From IMG/VR virus record IMGVR_UViG_3300027746_000077, positions 1-29,073 of that record: a DNA stretch of 29,073 nucleotides; one strand, written 5' to 3'. Of the stretch, positions 26,803 to 29,073 are shown piece after piece. The stretch comes from a virus. The translations under genes and the position numbers were made by a program. The notes under the pieces are model-generated. The model saw only the letters and a list, made by a program, of their open reading frames with translations. It was not told where the DNA came from and did no database searches. Every line of letters begins with the position of its first letter. The first letter of the stretch is position 1.

Positions 26803-29073
26803 GCTCGTTCTATTATTGCGTTAACAACAGATGCGGTGTTTGCGGTGAAAACAATAGCACTTCCAATACCTATGTTAGTGCCTAATGTGTAAGGACTGCC
26901 GTCGTCAGTAATTGTTATGACAGGACTATTCTTTACGTTGTCAATTTTGTTGATTATTAAGCTATAAGGTGCGAAAACGGTTACGCTTAAACTGCTCATG
27001 AAGTCAATAGTCCACGTTATTGTGTTGTCGTTTTCACTATCAATCTTCCAGTTGCTTCCGTCACTTACCAAAGTAATTACACTTCCAGTTGTTTTCATTA
27101 CATACGTCACCGCACTTTCAATCTTTTGACCTGTGTATGCGTAAAGCGTTGCGCCATAATCGTCACTTACTAACTTGATACTGATTATCGTGCCGCGTGT
27201 TGTTTGTGCGGACGGAAGGTAAACGTCAATATCTGCTGCTAAGTCAGTAAGTAAAATAGTTCTGTCAAAATTCGTTACGACATAGTCTGTGCTTACTGAC
27301 CTAACTGGTTGACTAATCGCACCGCTGAAGTTAACAGGCGCACCGAATCGTGTTGGTGCTAACGAAGGTACTTGTTGAGTGATGAAGGAACGTGTTCCGT
27401 TGTTTGGCTGTGAGAAACAATCGTTCTTTGCAGAGTTCCAGTTGTAGCCAAAACGAAGACAACAATCTTGCGTTACTACCGCAGGATCTCCGTTCGGTGT
27501 TTCCCAATTTAACGATTGGTCAAGGTTAGCCGATACAGGTACAATATCGCAATCGTTGTTGATGTCGAGAACGCGAATAAGTTTGACCTTCGTCATATCT
27601 TGCTCACCTACCACATAACCGCTAATTTCTAACACTCTCCACCAAGAATCTATTATCCAAATCTTGTCTGAAAATTGAAACGTAAATATGTCGTTAAGCG
27701 TTAAGGCAAACATACCCTCTAAGATGCGTGCTTGTCCGTCGAATAGTTCACGGTAATAGTTTCTCCAATAACGATTGTAAAGGTTGTTGTATGGATTAGC
27801 AACGATTGTGTGAATAGGTACTTCGGGAGCAAAGTTCAAGTCGCTATCTGACACCGTTGCGTTCATTGTCGAGTAGTTGTTTAGACACTTCACAGCCGTT
27901 TGAATTACGTCACCGCTTACCTCATCGTACATATTTACAAAGAAGTCAGCAAAGTAGTAAAGTATGCGCGGTTTCGGTTGTACGAATTGACCTTCTGCGT
28001 TGGTGAAAACAGGAACAACTACGTCCGTGTTTTGTACAGGTGCAGAAGGTGTAGACGCGAATGACAATTCAACCTTTTCTTCGCCAGTTGCGAACTCGTT
28101 AATTACTTCAAAATCTGATTCCGTTACTTCATATCTTCCGTAGATGCGTCCATTGTCTTTGTAGACTGAATTATAATAGTCACCGTCTTCGGTGTATGTA
28201 AAACTAAACTTCGCCTTTTGCAAGTCGGTTGTTGGCGAGTACATGATGTCTTTTGACAAGTCAAGTTTCTGCGACCAATCGAGCGTGTTACCGCTTGCGA
28301 TATACTCAACCATTGGTTCTATTCGAAGCGTGTTTGGTAGCGTCTTGTCGGCAACGAAGACAAGGTTGAACATCTTTTGAATCGACGTCATGAAATCAAT
28401 TTGCTTCATATCTGGAGCGTTGAATTCCATTAAACAAGTATCTCCCGTCAATGATGTTCCAACGCTTACAAGTTCAACTCCTGTTCCTGTGTAATCATTT
28501 GCTCCGTTACCTACAAATTCAATATCAAATGTTGAAGTGTTATAAACTCCACTAACACCTTCGATTTTTATTTTCAAAGTATCTCCTGCGTTTAACAAAA
28601 GAGTGACTGTATTGTCTTTTAAAAAAGTGTGTGAATATAAATTTGAATTGTCTACAAAATTGCTAAATGTAGAATCTATAAATACATCGTTGACGTAATA
28701 GAAATAACTCAAAATTAAATCAGTTACATAGTTGCTTCCTGAAGAAGTTGCCGTTCCATTTGCCCAAATTCGAAAAGTAAATTGACCGCTAAAAGGCGCT
28801 GTATAAATTCCACCGCTCCAATCATTTTCAGCGTCTTCATATTCGGTTAATGGCAAGTATAGATTTTTAATGTTATTTGTTGGTGTAAATGTAAACGTTT
28901 GATTTGTTGCGTAAGCTAACGTACTCGCAACGTCATTTAAGCCCAAAGCACTATTCAAATACTGACCATTCACAAAAGGAACGTAAATATGGTCTAAGAT
29001 TGTTGAAAGATAATCACTTGTATATTGAATACCTGCATCGTTCATTATTTGATTAAACAAATAGTCAGCGCGT
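26799..29073 (-). CDS. Large tail (baseplate/host-contact) protein, 5' end missing
   Basis: The frame is open to the right edge (RADYLFNQIMNDAG at 29072 downward), so no start is visible; at least 757 residues. 'DYLFNQIMNDAG' and 'IYVPFVNGQYL' are known to me from the middle of roughly 1000-residue Bacteroidetes phage tail proteins, so about 200 residues may be missing. Residues equivalent to 27300-27700 include aromatic-rich 'YNRYWRNYYRELFDG'. The last 75 residues (26802-27026) match the C-terminus of the protein at 3669-4697. Likely at the tail tip; the role is inferred. Confidence 0.7.
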   Translation of the reverse strand, partial: RADYLFNQIMNDAGIQYTSDYLSTILDHIYVPFVNGQYLNSALGLNDVASTLAYATNQTFTFTPTNNIKNLYLPLTEYEDAENDWSGGIYTAPFSGQFTFRIWANGTATSSGSNYVTDLILSYFYYVNDVFIDSTFSNFVDNSNLYSHTFLKDNTVTLLLNAGDTLKIKIEGVSGVYNTSTFDIEFVGNGANDYTGTGVELVSVGTSLTGDTCLMEFNAPDMKQIDFMTSIQKMFNLVFVADKTLPNTLRIEPMVEYIASGNTLDWSQKLDLSKDIMYSPTTDLQKAKFSFTYTEDGDYYNSVYKDNGRIYGRYEVTESDFEVINEFATGEEKVELSFASTPSAPVQNTDVVVPVFTNAEGQFVQPKPRILYYFADFFVNMYDEVSGDVIQTAVKCLNNYSTMNATVSDSDLNFAPEVPIHTIVANPYNNLYNRYWRNYYRELFDGQARILEGMFALTLNDIFTFQFSDKIWIIDSWWRVLEISGYVVGEQDMTKVKLIRVLDINNDCDIVPVSANLDQSLNWETPNGDPAVVTQDCCLRFGYNWNSAKNDCFSQPNNGTRSFITQQVPSLAPTRFGAPVNFSGAISQPVRSVSTDYVVTNFDRTILLTDLAADIDVYLPSAQTTRGTIISIKLVSDDYGATLYAYTGQKIESAVTYVMKTTGSVITLVSDGSNWKIDSENDNTITWTIDFMSSLSVTVFAPYSLIINKIDNVKNSPVITITDDGSPYTLGTNIGIGSAIVFTANTASVVNAIIERA

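Noticed and set aside
1-29073. One very large protein formed by joining the partial genes at both edges
   Set aside because: The frames are in phase, but that has a one-in-three chance. The left gene seems to lack only a short C-terminus and the right one a long N-terminus, so a gap with a stop and a start is more likely.

Overview
This window looks like most of the genome of a small tailed phage, probably a siphovirus, that infects a Bacteroidota (Flavobacteriia-like) host. Three things support this. There is a full set of phage hallmark genes: both terminase subunits, portal, XkdF-type protease, major capsid protein, tape measure, tail proteins and a GH24 lysozyme. Starts are preceded by A-rich leaders with hardly any Shine-Dalgarno sequence. 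At 9444-9473 there is a clear Bacteroidetes-type promoter (TTG-N19-TAnnTTTG). I see no tRNA, rRNA, CRISPR array, integrase or insertion sequence.

Layout. (a) 9516-16491, rightward: an early/replication unit of small genes, a DUF669-like single-strand-binding-type protein, an orphan DnaA domain IV-like protein, two zinc-ribbon or membrane small proteins, two putative replication-accessory proteins and, at its end, the terminase large subunit and a ribbon-helix-helix protein. (b) 9403-8075, leftward from the divergent control region: a VRR-NUC nuclease, a sigma-70-like factor and a cysteine-rich protein. (c) 7712-8074: a non-coding, hairpin-rich stretch. (d) 7711-1, leftward: terminase small subunit, several small genes, a HAD phosphatase, tail-assembly chaperone, tail proteins and a repetitive tail fibre. 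This runs off the left edge inside a tail gene. (e) 29073-16463, leftward: enters from the right edge inside another tail gene, then tape measure, protease, scaffold-like protein, major capsid protein, head-tail connection proteins, portal and the lysis cassette, meeting the early unit tail to tail at 16463-16491.

Blocks (d) and (e) read as one late operon cut by the window edges. The simplest picture is therefore a circular or circularly permuted genome slightly larger than 29 kb, with the gap inside the tail module. This is inference.

How it fits together. Early genes would be read by host sigma factor from the 9444 promoter. The phage sigma-like factor sits directly upstream of the late operon and is a natural candidate for switching it on. 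The late operon builds the head and tail and ends with lysis. The most notable observations are: a U9 slippery run that creates a -1 frameshift extension of the tail chaperone (4660-5420); an ungapped 75-residue C-terminal module shared by two different tail proteins; a recombination scar at 6404-6713 holding a truncated chaperone-like start and a truncated gene duplicate; and separation of the two terminase subunits onto opposite transcription units.
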